The notes below the pieces were generated by a model, which saw only the letters and a program-made list of their open reading frames with translations, searched no databases and was not told where the DNA came from. A program made the position numbers and the translations under genes. Source: Cristatella mucedo (Eukaryota; Bryozoa; Phylactolaemata; Cristatellidae). Taken from it: a DNA stretch of 64,000 nucleotides. The DNA is taken from contig WPIO01000197.1 in assembly GCA_009760855.2 (NCBI GenBank), positions 262,501-326,500 of the forward strand, in the 5' to 3' direction. Shown in pieces: positions 23,080 to 34,152 of the stretch; positions within the stretch are counted from its first letter, which is position 1; every line of letters starts with the position of its first letter.

Positions 23080-23256
23080 TGAGCCGTGATGGCACACTAG
23101 GTAAGGTAGTTGCTTTCACGACCTCGGGACCAAGGTCGTAAGTTCGATTACTGCAGTGGGCGATCTTTTATTGCTATTGCAAGTGGTGGTGGTAGCCGTA
23201 AAGGCTCTTCTGTTGCTATACAAAAAGAGGCTGTTTAATCAGCTAGGATTTAGTAT
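23080..23256 (+). mobile_element. SINE1, near full length
   Basis: Sense copy: GAGCCGTGATGGCACACTAGG with A-box-like TGGCACACTAGG, the long hairpin (3' arm slightly mutated), a B box mutated to AGTTCGATTAC, then the body and AATCAGCTAGGATTTAGTAT end. Confidence 0.85.
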
Positions 23257-23817
23257 TACTTTATTTTATTTACTTGAGGGCAACATATACTTAACATTGC
23301 TAACTACCGATTGTTGTAGTCATTATTAGTCACCCGGGTAACACTAAGATGCCCGGATCAAAAGCCACAGTTAACCGGTTCAGAGCATGTACGTGAGATG
23401 TGGATTTTGCCTATCGTATTGCAAAGTGCATCAAGTCGTCAAAACCATGCCCACAATCTTCAGTTTACTTCAAAGAAAATGGCCCAGGTAGTCACTAAGA
23501 GATAGACAGAGAAAGGCCGCATTATAAGAAACAAGGCAGGTGGCTGGCAGCTGTGGAGAAGTAAAAGCCGTTATGACCTAGCAACCTGAGAAGCCTGCAC
23601 ACGTTGCTGAGAGGAATTTAGAGCGCTTATGAAATTAGATGTGAGTCCATGCTGTAGGGTTGGTGTTATTGAAATGTACCTTTGCTTTTTGTTAAAACAC
23701 TTCAAAGCTGCATTTGAAACACGTGCTGCCTTGTACACTTGCCAGACTATTGTTTCCGGTGTCACTTTAACTGACTGCATATTATGAACCTCTTATTAGG
23801 GTGAATTAAAATAATAA
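23257..23817. other. No recognisable gene
   Basis: Sequence upstream of the LRR gene's first coding exon. I see no coding exon; an upstream 5' UTR exon or promoter could lie here or further left, but nothing marks it. Confidence 0.35.
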
Positions 23818-23995
23818 TTTATTAGCTGATTAAATAGTCTCATTTGCATAAAGGCAGAATTGCCTTAACATCTATCACCATGGCTTGCAGTGGGCAATTA
23901 CAGATTGCCACTGCAGAACTCGAGCCCACTATGTGGGTCGCAACGAGCTAGCACCTAACCTCAGTACTGATGCTCTGGTGCCTAGTCATCTAGTG
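23818..23995 (-). mobile_element. SINE1, old diverged copy
   Basis: Minus strand: GGGCTCGAGTTCTGCAGTGG at the B-box position, TGCCCACTGCAAGCCATGGTGATAG body, TTTATGCAAATGAGACTATT and TAATCAGCTAATAAATT end. More diverged than the other SINE1 copies. It lies about 50 bp upstream of the LRR exon. Confidence 0.6.
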
Positions 23996-24045
23996 GCCAG
24001 CTGATCTACTCATACATTCTAACTCTTCAACTGCATTTGTTGTAG

Positions 24046-24278
24046 AGATGGAGGCTAATTTTCCGAAAGATACGACGGTTGACCTATCTCGCAAGAGACT
24101 TAACAGAATACCGGACACCTTGCTGGTGCATGCCTCATCAGTTATAGCGTTGGATTTGAGTTGGAACAGTGGTATTAATTTTGCTCAGGACCTTCAGAAG
24201 TATGTGAATGTTACACGACTGTCTCTACAAGGCTGTGGGCTGTCTGAGCTACCGGCTGGACTATGTGAACTTGTAAAG
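24046..24278 (+). CDS. LRR gene, first coding exon (77 codons from ATG 24048)
   Basis: This exon opens a leucine-rich-repeat protein, presumably a cytoplasmic protein-interaction scaffold; its partner is unknown. A splice acceptor fits CATTTGTTGTAG just before 24046, so the ATG comes 2 nt into the exon and the 5' UTR would lie on an upstream exon (inference). After eight leader residues come three 23-residue LRRs: 9-31 (DLSRKRLNRIPDTL), 32-54 (ALDLSWNSGINF) and 55-77 (LSLQGCGLSELPAGL). The LxxLxLxxN...LPxxL spacing is that of SHOC2/ROCO/PIDD-type LRRs. There is no hydrophobic signal peptide. The exon stops after AAG at GTAAGTGG, a strong donor in phase 0. The next array exon begins with a Leu codon, so the repeat register continues without a break. 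Which LRR subfamily this is, and what domain follows, lies outside what I can see. Confidence 0.75.
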
Positions 24279-24427
24279 GTAAGTGGTCTTGTGTCCAATC
24301 AGACAGCAGTCACCATCAGCATCTGCTTACTCCTAGTCAGCCCTTACTGTACTGTATAATGTCCTGTTTAAAAAACCGTGCAAGAATTTGTTTATTTGGG
24401 GGCAGTAGTGGCATGCTATGTAAGGAA

Positions 24428-24772
24428 CTTCTGGAACTCCCTCCCGACCAGCATCAGAACATCCCCTGACCTGACCACGTTTAAAAGAAACTTAAAAACA
24501 TACCTATTTAGGACAGCATTTAGTGGGTCCTTGTGATTCGTCCTCGATGTGCTTATGCGTGCTGACACTGTTCATGCTGCCACTAACCACATTTGCATGC
24601 TGACCCAGTGCATGTAACCCCTAACCATGTTATTCATTTTGTTTGTTTTTCAAGCATGATTTTACTTACTATTCTATTGCGTATCACTTTGCAGCAAATG
24701 TAAAGCGCCTAGAAAGAGATTAAGTTCTCTGAGGGCGCTTTATCAAGTGCAATATTATTATTATTATTATTA
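24428..24772 (+). mobile_element. LINE-A, 3' end
   Basis: Sense copy starting in the WNSLPTSIRTSPDLTTF region, through the stop after TAFSGSL, the 3' UTR and hairpin, to (ATT)n. Very similar to 42160-42515. Confidence 0.85.
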
Positions 24773-24860
24773 AGGCTTTTCACGACCTCGGTCCCGAGGT
24801 CGTGGTTTCGAATCCTGCGGTTGGCAATGCTTTATTACCACTGTAAGTGGTGGTGATGTA
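24773..24860 (+). mobile_element. SINE1 fragment
   Basis: Starts inside the tRNA head with CACGACCTCGGTCCCGAGG, then TTTCGAATCCTGCGG and the CCACTGTAAGTGGTGGTGA body. Directly abuts the ATT tail of the preceding LINE-A. Confidence 0.75.
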
Positions 24861-24944
24861 ATTCATTTGATATAATTTCTATAAAAAATGTTGATCCTAA
24901 AGCCTGGACGTCAACATTATTCATTGTTTTCGATTCTTAGAAGT

Positions 24945-25290
24945 TGGTCCCCTAGATAATTCAGCAAGAGGAGGTTGTGTTGCAAGTAGCCCAGTCGAAG
25001 CTCTCTTCTACTTGCAGCAAACATGCTTGCACATCTACACAGGTCTTTAACTGGGGAGCCAACTTACGGAATTCAACCTTTGAGACATCAAAGCTCTAGG
25101 CTTGTTCTATCTTTTGCCGAACAGCATCCTATACAATTCTGGCATAAATATTTCCTCTGTGAATCTCTGAGCCTGGTGGGCATAAGCTAGATTTAACAAT
25201 GCTGCGACTGAAAATACCTAATGTGCATAGCTGTCGTCTTATGGTATTAGTCATGTTTGCAAGTAGTATTTTACTGAGAGATAACTTTAG
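24945..25290 (+). repeat. Intron 1 duplicated block, copy a
   Basis: Shares long stretches with 30230-30560, including CACAGGTCTTTAACTGGGGAGCC, CTATACAATTCT and AGATTTA(A)CAA...GCGACTGAAAAT. Parts recur near 28176 (TTGGTCGTCTAGATAATTC) and 53117-53220. Older than the array-unit duplications, judging by divergence. Confidence 0.65.
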
Positions 25291-25617
25291 GAGATGGTAA
25301 TCTTGCTTCTCCACTCAGCTAAAGGTGAAGCTCAGCTTGCTGCATTACTCGAGCTGACGACCAGGTTCTTATTGTGGAGCACCCTTTACTCGGTTGAAAC
25401 CCAGCGTAAGCCAGCTGTAGGTTGCACAGGTAGCTTGCTATGGACCACACCGCCTTGCTTGTACAGCCAGATTGAGCTGCTCAAGCTACTTGTGTTAAGC
25501 AATACCTTAGCCGAAGGCCGTTGGGCTGAGGCCTTTATTGTTAGCAGAAGGAACAATATGGCCTGTTAGGGTCCACTGCATGTTGACTTGCTGCCCAGCA
25601 GACCTTCGGCTGCATGG

Positions 25618-26240
25618 ATAATAATAATAATAATAGTATTGCACTTGATAAAGCGCCCTCAGAGAACTTAATCTCTTTCTAGGCGCTTTACATTTGCTGC
25701 AAAGTGATATGCAATAGAATAGTAAGTAAAATCATGCTTGAAAAACAAACAAAATGAATAATATGGTTAGGGGTGACATGCACAGAGTCAGCATGCAAAT
25801 GTGGTTAGTGGCAGCATGCACAGTGTCAGCACGAATAAGCACGTGAAGGACGAATCACAGGGACCCACTAAATGCTGTCCTAAATAGGTGTTTTTAAGTT
25901 TCTTTTAAATGTGGTCAGGTCAGGGGATGTTCTGACGCAGGTCGGGAGGGAGTTCCAGGCTTTGGGAGCATACGAACTAAATGCACGGTCTCCAAAGGAT
26001 TTAAGGTTTGTACGAGGTATCTCTAGACTGTTGGATTCCGAAAAGCGAGTGGTACGATGCTTGGCCTGATGGGGTAGTATATCTGAAAGATAGGCTGGAG
26101 CCATAGAATGAAGAGACCTAAAAGTGAGGGACAAAACCTTGAAGTCAATCCTTTGCCTCACTGGTAGCCAGTGCAGGTCGGCGAGAAGTGGAGTAATGTG
26201 GCAACTGCAAAGCTCACGACAGACAAGCCTAGCTGCAGAG
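25618..26240 (-). mobile_element. LINE-A, 5'-truncated
   Basis: Minus-strand copy with an open frame from AARLVCRELCSC to FKRNLKTPI, then the 3' UTR, hairpin and ATT tail. Head-to-head with the sense copy at 26311-26551, separated by a 70-bp spacer. Confidence 0.85.
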
Positions 26241-26310
26241 GATGCCAGGGAGTCGGCTAGCATGTGTCGACGAATACTTCAAGCCGGTCACCATTCCAGC
26301 GATAGTTCCC

Positions 26311-26551
26311 TGTGACTCGTCTTTCATGTGCTTATGCGTGCTGACACTGTGCATGCTGCCAATAACTACATTTGCATGCTGACCCTGTGCATGTCACCCC
26401 TAACCATGTTATTCATGTTGTTTGTTTATCAAGCATGATATTACTTCCCATTCAATTGCATTTCCCTTTGCAGCAAATGTAAAGCACCTAGAAAGAGATT
26501 GAGTTCTCTGAGGGCGCTTTATCAAGTGCATTAATATTAATAATATTATTA
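26311..26551 (+). mobile_element. LINE-A 3' UTR
   Basis: Sense 3' UTR only, with intact hairpin and ATT tail; inverted partner of 25618-26240. Confidence 0.85.
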
Positions 26552-27026
26552 TAGTTGCTAGTGAGCCGTTGAATTAGGATATATGACTTGTTTTAGCAGA
26601 TCTCCTGTTTGGCGAATCATATTTGAATTTGGAAATACTCGCCCTTGCTCGTTTGCTAAGATAAAACTCGCAATAACCTGGCTGCACAAACGTGTTAGGA
26701 AGAAGCCGTGAGTGCAGGATACCTATCAAGGATCAGCAACCTCTAAATAGTAGCCTTGCCAAATTGTCAAACGTAGGCCTCAGTAGTGTCGTGAATGTTT
26801 CTTTTAAAGTGTGCAGTGCTTGTATTGCTGAGCCTTTTAAGCCAAATTGGCACGGGAACTTGGTGCCATGTTGGCAACGTGTGGTATCCTCCTTGGGCTT
26901 CTTTATCGACCAGTTAGAGCTTGACGGTAGGCGTTACTGTATGAAGAGCGTTTTTACGAAGCTCTTGAATTTTGTACTCAGTTCAGTCGATAATAAATAG
27001 TCTAGCGACAGTCTTCAGTTTTTCAG

Positions 27027-27166
27027 CTTGAGGAGCTCGCTATCAATAGCAACCGAGTTGGCAGCCGGCCAGTTTTGCTATTTAAGCTGCAAGCATTAAA
27101 AAAGCTCCATGCTCTTGATTGTGACCTGGCTGAGCTACCTGCTACTGCTGGGACCGCCTGGCATCG
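27027..27166 (+). pseudogene. Dead LRR exon of the array type (C0)
   Basis: A good acceptor (CAGTTTTTCAG) precedes an LRR reading: LEELAINSNRVG, then LQALKKLHALDCDLAELPAT. The alignment with the array exons covers their full length. Near the 3' end a 2-nt net insertion shifts the frame, and the donor position reads TCG|GCGAGC instead of TCG|GTAAGA. In the exon's own frame a TAG follows at 27174. It is therefore a relic or, less likely, an exon using an unusual GC donor. It is the most diverged member of the exon family, which suggests an older duplication. Confidence 0.6.
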
Positions 27167-27479
27167 GCGAGCTTAGCACAGAACTGGTTTATGTAGATAG
27201 GATGCTCATTATTTTGGCATGTAAATGTTGATGCTGTCGCACTGTGCTGTTGTCATTTAGTTCCTAAAACTGGCTAGAGAACGTTTATTACGAAGGAAGG
27301 TTGGCTACGTTTGCATATGTGCACTATTTGGTGGTGGCAGATGGAATGATTTTCAGATAGTGCTAACTGTAAGAATGCTTGCAGCACGACAGCTTACAGA
27401 TCTCAAAAGGCTGATTGGATTGCATTCATTTGCTACCAGTCGGATTTTCCACCTCACCCATGTGGTCTGGCCTTCGGCT

Positions 27480-27748
27480 TTATAATAATAAAAATAATAA
27501 TTCACTTGATAAAGCGCCCTCAGAGAACTTAATCTCTCTCTAGGCGCTTTACATTTGCTGTAAAGTGAAATGCAATTGAATGGTAAGTAAAATCATGCTT
27601 GAAAAAACAAACGAAATGAATAATATGGTTAGGGGGTGACATGCACAGGGTCAGCATGCAAATGTGGTTAGTGGCAGCATGCACAGTGTCAGCACGCATA
27701 AGCACATCAAGGACGAATCACAGGGACCCACTAAATGCTGTCCTAAAT
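27480..27748 (-). mobile_element. LINE-A 3' UTR
   Basis: Minus-strand 3' UTR with tail ATAATAATAAAAATAATAATT on the + strand and intact hairpin; ends 5' at CTAAATGCTGTCCTAAAT. Confidence 0.85.
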
Positions 27749-28255
27749 TTTGCCTGTATCACCAATATAAATTCCACAGCTTGGTTTAATGAAACCAACG
27801 ATTGTTCACACTTCATTTGTGCTGTCGTGAGGTTTACTGGATGCCTTGTTTCACAATATTTGTAAAGAAGCTGCATCGCTGTTAAACTCCCAAGTGCAAT
27901 CTACGATTTGCAATGGTTATTAAGCATCAATTGAAAATCAAGGGAAGTAAGCTGAAAAATATTTAGCCGTTACATAATTTGATGTAGGGTATGGCATAAG
28001 CTAAAATAAAGTGGCGTAAATCTTAACCGTAGAAAGTACAGCGTTGACCTCGCAAGGTTCGACTGGCCAGTTTTGTGCTTCCCTCTCTAAACTGAACTAT
28101 GCAAGCAGCTTGTACGGAGTTGTAGCTACTAGCCCTATGAGATTTTTAAACCTAGCAAATTGATTCGTTCTTTTGGATTCTTAGAAATTGGTCGTCTAGA
28201 TAATTCTGTCAAGAGGAAGTTGTGATGGAAGTACTTGCTTTAGTTCCCCCATTAC

Positions 28256-28317
28256 AGCTAAGAAGCTTGTATGTCAACTCTGTTAAGCAGTCAGTTCTAG
28301 TATGCCTATTCCATGGA
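28256..28317 (+). pseudogene. Possible LRR exon stump
   Basis: After an acceptor-like CCCCCATTACAG comes a reading LRSLYVNSVKQSVL, whose LxxLxVN spacing fits the start of an array exon. It is cut off about 60 bp later by an old LINE. Weak, because only one half-repeat remains. Confidence 0.3.
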
Positions 28318-29030
28318 GAAGCCTGCCTACTTTCAGCTGCATAACATTGCTAAAATCGGTGCTTGTTTGCATAGGCATACCACGTCTAAATTGGTTATTG
28401 CATTTGTGATATCCCGTCTCGACCTCTGTGTTATACTTCTTGCTTGTCTCCGGCCTGTGCTATCAGGCACTTTCAGTTGGTGCGAAACTCTGCAGCTTGG
28501 CTTATCTGCGCTGAGGTCTGCAACTGCCAAATCACACCCCTTCTCACCAACAGGCACTGTCTTCCCATCAAGTAGGGCACTGACTTCAAGATTGTGCCGC
28601 TTTTAACTTTTGGCTCCCTTCTTTTTCTGACCGATCGCTTCTTTCTTCTTAACTGGGTGTAGAATATTACACCCCCTTGTTGAAACTGGAGTCGTTTAGT
28701 CATACCTCGTATTAGCGTCAAAACCTTTATTTACCTATCGTTCGTACGGTACGAAAGTATGGTCATCACTGGCAAAGACTATCACAACCTCCCATGAAAT
28801 GGCCACATTCCAAACGAAGCTTACAATGCTCTCACTTAACTCGCCATCTGGCAAACCTTAGTGATTAGTTCTATGTGATAATGTCCCTGCTTACACTATG
28901 CCTGCTGCTTGAGGATGTTACCACCGTGCCCTTGGCAGTGCTTTCTATGCAGCATCTATTAAATGCCAAGGAAGAGATTCAGTTCTCTTAGGGTGTTGCT
29001 GTACAAATGTATTTTTATTGTTATTACGAA
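28318..29030 (+). mobile_element. LINE, old decayed copy
   Basis: GCCTACTTTCAGCTGCATAAC, ATTGCTAAAATCGGTGCTTG and the TTTGTGATATCCCGTCTCGA region match LINE-A in order. The remainder is heavily mutated and ends with GAAGAGATTCAGTTCTCTTA and an ATT-like tail. Its tail (CTGTACAAATGTA) is nearer to the SINE2-type ending. Confidence 0.6.
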
Positions 29031-29189
29031 TAGATGTAACCCATCTAATAAGGACCATGGTATCTCCCAACATTTAGCCCACCTAAGCATGTTTAAAGGT
29101 TGGAACGAGGGCCCACGTCGCCACGTTAGACTATAACCTCCGAAAATTATAAAGGAGACCTTACACTGGTCTGTGATATCCTGGTAAGT

Positions 29190-29285
29190 AAGGTTCCGAT
29201 TGCTCAAGATCAAGGTCGTGAGTTTGAATCCTGCGGTTGGCAAACCTAAGAGGCAGCCTGCAAGTCGTGGTCACAACCGTTAACT
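29190..29285 (+). mobile_element. SINE1 fragment
   Basis: CAAGGTCGTGAGTTTGAATCCTGCGGTTGG carries the B box; little of the body remains. Confidence 0.5.
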
Positions 29286-30229
29286 CTTAGCTGCAAATTT
29301 AGAAATGAGGCTATTACAAAGTCTAATTTTTATTTAATCATATTTTAAAGCGAGGCCCATTCCATCTGCAGTATTACAGCTAGCCGATATAAATGCTGAC
29401 TAACTTCGTGTCCAGATGCCCAAGATGTTTCGTGTATTTCCGTTCGTTCTGAAACCAGGGCGAAATTAGTGCCACAGTCTTTCCACATTCCTCAACGTTT
29501 CAGATATAATTGAATTGATAATGTTAACCTCTACTGGATCGTGCTGGACTTTTGATATGTAGGCTGAAGGGTAACTAATTTATTCTAGGTGTATGCTATG
29601 TGTTATCAGTAAGCAGGCAGCACATGTACTGTGGATTCACGATGTTAATTAGTGTTGTTGCGTATGGTTGGTCATATATAGCCTTAAGGTAGAGTGGATA
29701 ACCTAATAGGTCTTACAGGAGTCTGTGTTTTCTGAGCAGTGTGTTAAGCTACCTAAGTCTTCCACTTAGAAAGTTTTCTGTTACTACTAGTGACCGAGAA
29801 ACTGGAGCCTCCAGGAGGTTCCAGTTTAGGTAAGGAGACTGAAGGCATATCTTGCCTGGCTAATATAATGGGGCAGACAATTTTTGGCCACGCTATGCAT
29901 GACTGTGCAACCAAATTGTGCGTCCTAACATGACTTCTTGTAGTGGATGTTAGACTAGACCTTTACTTCCTAGTGAGCTCCAGCACGGTTGCATAAATAA
30001 GTAGAGGTGAGCCCCGTACGAGGTCATCAGCATAGGACAGCAGAATATTGTTCTCATTCTTTCCTAGGCCCTGTTTGCAATGGAAGTTTAAAGCCCAGGC
30101 TACGCACGAGGTGGCAGAACGCCAGTACAGATCTTGAGCACCACTGATTTTCTTCCTGTTTTTGTAGTAGTTTATTTTTAGCAAAAGGACCAATGTGGAC
30201 CGTTATGGTCCAGTGTACCTTGACTTAGC
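29286..30229. other. Intron 1, no recognisable element
   Basis: Unique-looking intronic sequence. Short shared strings with 52500-52700 (GTAGAGTG...ACCTAATAGGTCT-like) suggest it belongs to the same duplicated framework. Confidence 0.35.
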
Positions 30230-30560
30230 TGCCCATCTGACCTTCGGCTGCATGGCTAGCTTGTCATTCCCTTTGCCTCAGTTAAAGCTTACACATGCTT
30301 GATCATCTGCACAGGTCTTTAACTGGGGAGCCCACTTCCAGAACGCTCACCTTGTGACCTCCACGTTCTAGGCTTTTTCTACCATTTGCCTGAAAGCGCC
30401 CTATACAATTCTAATGGAAATATATCCTCAACCAATCTCTCAGCTTGATGGGCAAAGGCTAGATTTACAAATGCAGCGACTGAAAATTCCCAATAAGCTC
30501 AGCTGTTTACTTATTGTATTAGCCATGTTTGGAAATAGTATTTTAGTGAGAGGTTACTTT
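30230..30560 (+). repeat. Intron 1 duplicated block, copy b
   Basis: Second copy of 24945-25290. Also shares AGCTGCCCATCTGACCTTCG just upstream with 25594-25612. Confidence 0.65.
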
Positions 30561-30709
30561 ATTCTGAAAAGTAAGTAAAGTATTGCCGACCAAACAACTG
30601 CATTGATATAGCTTCTAGAAAGCTGTAGTGGTTATCCTCACGTCTGTGATTGGGTAAATTATATGGATAATTAAATTGATAGTGTATTGGGTAAAATATA
30701 TAATATATA

Positions 30710-30890
30710 ATACATATAATGCTGACCCTGGGCATGTCAGCCCTATCCCTGTTATCCTTGTTGATCGAGCATGCTACCACTAACCGTTCGGTCGTACTTC
30801 CCTTGCAGCAGATGTAAAGTGCCTAGAAAGAGGTTGAGTTTTCATGAGGGTGCTACATTAAACGTATTGTTATTAGTGTTGTTATAATTA
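30710..30890 (+). mobile_element. LINE-A-like 3' end, old
   Basis: TGCTGACCCTGGGCATGTCAG, ACCACTAACCGTTCGGTCGT, GTGCCTAGAAAGAGGTTGAG and an ATTGTTATTAGTGTTG tail. The same decayed element recurs in introns after the fourth, fifth and seventh array exons (about 44930, 52150, 62870). The insertion therefore predates the unit duplications. Confidence 0.65.
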
Positions 30891-31299
30891 TTAATACAAA
30901 ACGTGTGTTCGTAAACGACGATCTTGCTCTCACTGTAGCCATTTTGCTGCAAGTCAAGTTGTACCATTAATATTTGCTCAGATTGCAGATAAAGGCTATA
31001 GCTCTAGTTCCTGTGGACTTAGAGAGGTCCACAGGTTGAAAAGCGATTTGGCATGTCCATGCTGCAAGTAAGCTACCAGGGCTTTTGCTCAGCTGTAGCA
31101 GAGCAGACTGAGAGGGCGCCTGATGCCTTTCGTACAGGTGACTAGCTAGGGGCTAGCCACCCGTGGTTGAACACTTGATCAGCTTTTGTGTGAGGGAGTT
31201 AAATAATAATTTTTATTATGGAATATTGAAAAATATCGTAACAGAATTAACTTTTTGTACGAACATTTGGCCTTGGTTAGACTGATATATTACATCCGA

Positions 31300-31745
31300 G
31301 TTAGTCCGTGCATTTGTGACATCCAGTCTCAATTTCTGGAACTCACTACTGCTTGCTTAGTGTACTGGCCTGCTCCATCAGGTGCTTACTGTTAGTGCAC
31401 AACTCTAAAGCTACGCTTGTCTGTCCCTAGCATTGAAAAAGTTGTATCTGACCTCTTTTTATCGACCTACACATGCTTCCAATTAAGCAGAGCGTTGACT
31501 TGCGGCTGTGTCACTTACTTTTAGGTCCCTTCTTTCTCTGGCTTCTGCCTACCTATCTGAACGTCTCTCCACTGGGTGAAGAACCATGCAACCCACTGTT
31601 GTAACTCGAGTCGTTTTGTCATACCTCACAGGAACTGCTAAATCATGGGTGACCCAGCGTACAGTTCCTAGGGTCCTAAAGCATGGACCTAACTAATCCA
31701 TATCTATACAGCGGCTAAGGCAACACGACATTTAAAACGACACCT
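31300..31745 (+). mobile_element. LINE C-terminal relic, old
   Basis: TCCGTGCATTTGTGACATCCAGTCTC, GTGCACAACTCTAAAGCTACGC and ACTTACTTTTAGGTCCCTTC follow LINE-A order but with many indels. A homologous relic is at 63440-63950, so it was duplicated with its surroundings. Confidence 0.55.
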
Positions 31746-32827
31746 AAAGCGTTTTTTAAAAATCAGCCAGCACTTCCTCGTGAAAGCTTGATCAACAGTT
31801 TCACTCGTATTCGTTACCCCACTGTAAACGATGTCAGAACGTGGATCATTTTTCGTAAAAAATAGGGCTTACAGTTGAATCAGATGTTGTGGATGTTCAG
31901 CATCTCAGAGACTTTGCTAACTTGTTTTCTAGATTCATTTTGTCAGGTTAACAACAGCTTTAACTTATCCATACAGCATGTCGCGAACTGACCGAGTTGA
32001 GCTATTTTCGGTCGTGTGTGCAGCACGTGACTGGCCCCATCTTAGGTTATTAGCGACTGAAGGCCACTAATCACAGCTAAGGCTTGAGATACGCCTCATG
32101 TCGAAATTGTCGTGGGGTATTTGGAGCATCGGTGTACCTGGCGCTCTCTGCTTCATATCTCAAATGTTTCTGTTGGTGCCACTGAGTTGCTTCGTTAACG
32201 TTAGCTTCTGCGATCCAAATTTACCTCTTTTAATTGTGCTAAGTTTTGTCTCTTCTCTAAAATAACCAGTCCCAAGGCTTTTCTAAATACTGCCATCTTT
32301 GGGAATCCCTTATGCCTAAACCACAAATTTTTGTGCATGCTTGCCTAAAGCTAGTCGGCACTCCAACTGTGAGCCTGTTAACTGATGTCACCATGTTTCC
32401 AGCCTCTACGACATACAAGATTAAGCCAAGACTCCCGTGTGCACCATTGCTTTTTATTAATTACATGCAAACACTGTGGAGCTTCCATTCGTGGAACCAA
32501 TTGCTTTCCCAAATTACAGATTTTTACCCTGCGTACAGTTTGGCAACTGCAATAAGCTGTATCGTCCTTCGAATGATTCCGTGGGTCTTCCTTTCTGCTA
32601 CGTGCCTCTTTCTGTGTGATACTGATCACCAAAAATTGTTACTTTGTAGTGACAGATATGCTTCAAGTGAACGTGTGGTAGTGTTTTGTGAGCAGCCGGT
32701 TTGGACATGATTACATTTTCCTATATCTGGTTCTTTTCATATGTAGCAGGCTGTCTGTCCTTAGATGGCACATGGAGGTGCAAGTGCAAGAAAGTTTACC
32801 AGGTTTCGTTTTCTTTGGTTTTTCCAG

Positions 32828-32968
32828 CTGGAGCTGCTGAATATCTCTGAGAACAAGGAGCTGACCACCCTTCCTTCCTCCATAGGCCAGCTGCGCGGAC
32901 TGAAAGAGCTTTTTGTTTTTCGATGTGGCCTTACCAAACTGCCTGACATCTTCAAATGCATGGAATCG
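32828..32968 (+). CDS. LRR array exon 1 (47 codons, phase 0-0)
   Basis: It encodes two leucine-rich repeats: residues 1-24 (LELLNISENKELTTLPSSIG...) and 25-47 (LKELFVFRCGLTKLPDIF...). The acceptor is a pyrimidine-rich TTTGGTTTTTCCAG and the donor TCG|GTAAGATAG. Both boundaries are phase 0, so it joins exon 24046-24278 in register. It is the least typical active member: IGQLRG instead of ICQLHG, FVFRCG instead of HASRCG, and IFKCMES instead of SFKGMDS. As with its siblings, the residues that differ in LRR-a (3, 8, 10) and LRR-b (27, 29-31) are mostly on the predicted concave strand. Downstream intron is the short type. No expression evidence is available from sequence. Confidence 0.8.
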
Positions 32969-34152
32969 GTAAGATAGGAAGTAAAATGGAATGCTTGGAT
33001 CTTTGTAGCATATTTTAAAGCAGGCAATGCCGTTGCTTAGTGAGTGGTGTGCACTTCGATACCGTGTGAGGATAGCTCGATCAGTGGTTTTTGTTGTGAA
33101 CGAGATGCATTGTAGTGATAGCTTAGTTCTTTTGTCACCAAAGCACAGTTTTAATTTCTTTTTAAATATGGTCAAGTCAGAAGATGTCGTGACGGAAGTC
33201 GTGTATGAGTTCCAAGCTTTAGGAGCATAGGAACTAAAGGCAAAGTCTCCAAAGGATTTTAAATTTGTTTGACCGGCGAGTTTGCATTCCCACTCTCTCG
33301 ATGTTACACTATTTTAAACAGTGCGTGAATTACCATTAGGTCCAACATCTGGGCCAAATTATTTCAAACATCTGTCCGGATGTTTTAACCTTTTTAGTCA
33401 CTGTTTAGTTATTAATTTCAAGCTGGTACCAGATGGTAATAGATAACTGACATTTAGGCTGAAGGCTTAATAGTTTATTTTAGTAATATATTAGGTGTTG
33501 TCAGTTTGCAGGCTGTCTAGTGTACTTCGCTTTACTGTGTTTATTAGCATCACGGTTATGTTGTGACATTGTGTCGATTGAAAATGGTTTGACGAATAGA
33601 ATTGAGTAACCAGTAGGTCTCGCAGCAACTGGGGTGGTTTAATTAGTCTTTAAGATCCCATCTTTTATTTAACCAACTTTCTTTTCCGATTAGTGGCAGA
33701 GCAAAAAGACAATATGGCAGTGGTTGACCTTGTAGGTAGACAGGACTCGTAGCTTGGCTGCCAGATTCCTTTGAGACGGCTGTTCGGTGGCCTGTTGTTG
33801 CATGACAGTCGATCGCCATGTTGGGGCTGGACGTGAAGCCTCTTTAGTGTTTTTATGAATGGAACTTACACTCATTCTGCTGAGCGTCTGCAGGATCGCA
33901 TTACTATGGAGCAGCATGCGACCACATTACTAATAAGAATAATGACAGTAACAATAAAAATCACTTGATAAAGTGCACTCAGAGAACTGAATCTTTTTCC
34001 GGGGGCGTCAAGTTTGGTGTAAAGGAAACTTGATAGGATGGTTAGTGGAAGCATGTTCCGTAAAGAACAAGAATAAACACGATCAGGGGTGACATGCTCA
34101 GGGTCTGCCTGCCAGTGTGGTTAGTGGCAGCATTACACTTCATGTTAAAAAA

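Larger units (their letters stand above)
24279..32827 (+). other. Intron 1 of the LRR gene (8.5 kb)
   Basis: Donor GTAAGTGG at 24279; acceptor TTTTCCAG ending at 32827. It is filled with LINE-A copies in both directions, SINE1 fragments, a duplicated intronic block (24945-25290 and 30230-30560) and at least one dead LRR exon (27027-27166). A frame at 26692-27000 is open for 102 codons but has no recognisable domain or splice context. Confidence 0.55.

Noticed and set aside
26692-27000. 102-codon frame in intron 1 as an extra exon
   Set aside because: No recognisable domain, no convincing acceptor/donor pair, and it ends in a stop just before the dead LRR exon.
32312-32710. 132-codon frame before array exon 1, with shorter relatives in the other units
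   Set aside because: It lies in the duplicated pre-exon intron block. The relatives (36331, 39422, 49790, 56037, 60423) end at different places, as expected for non-coding repeats.
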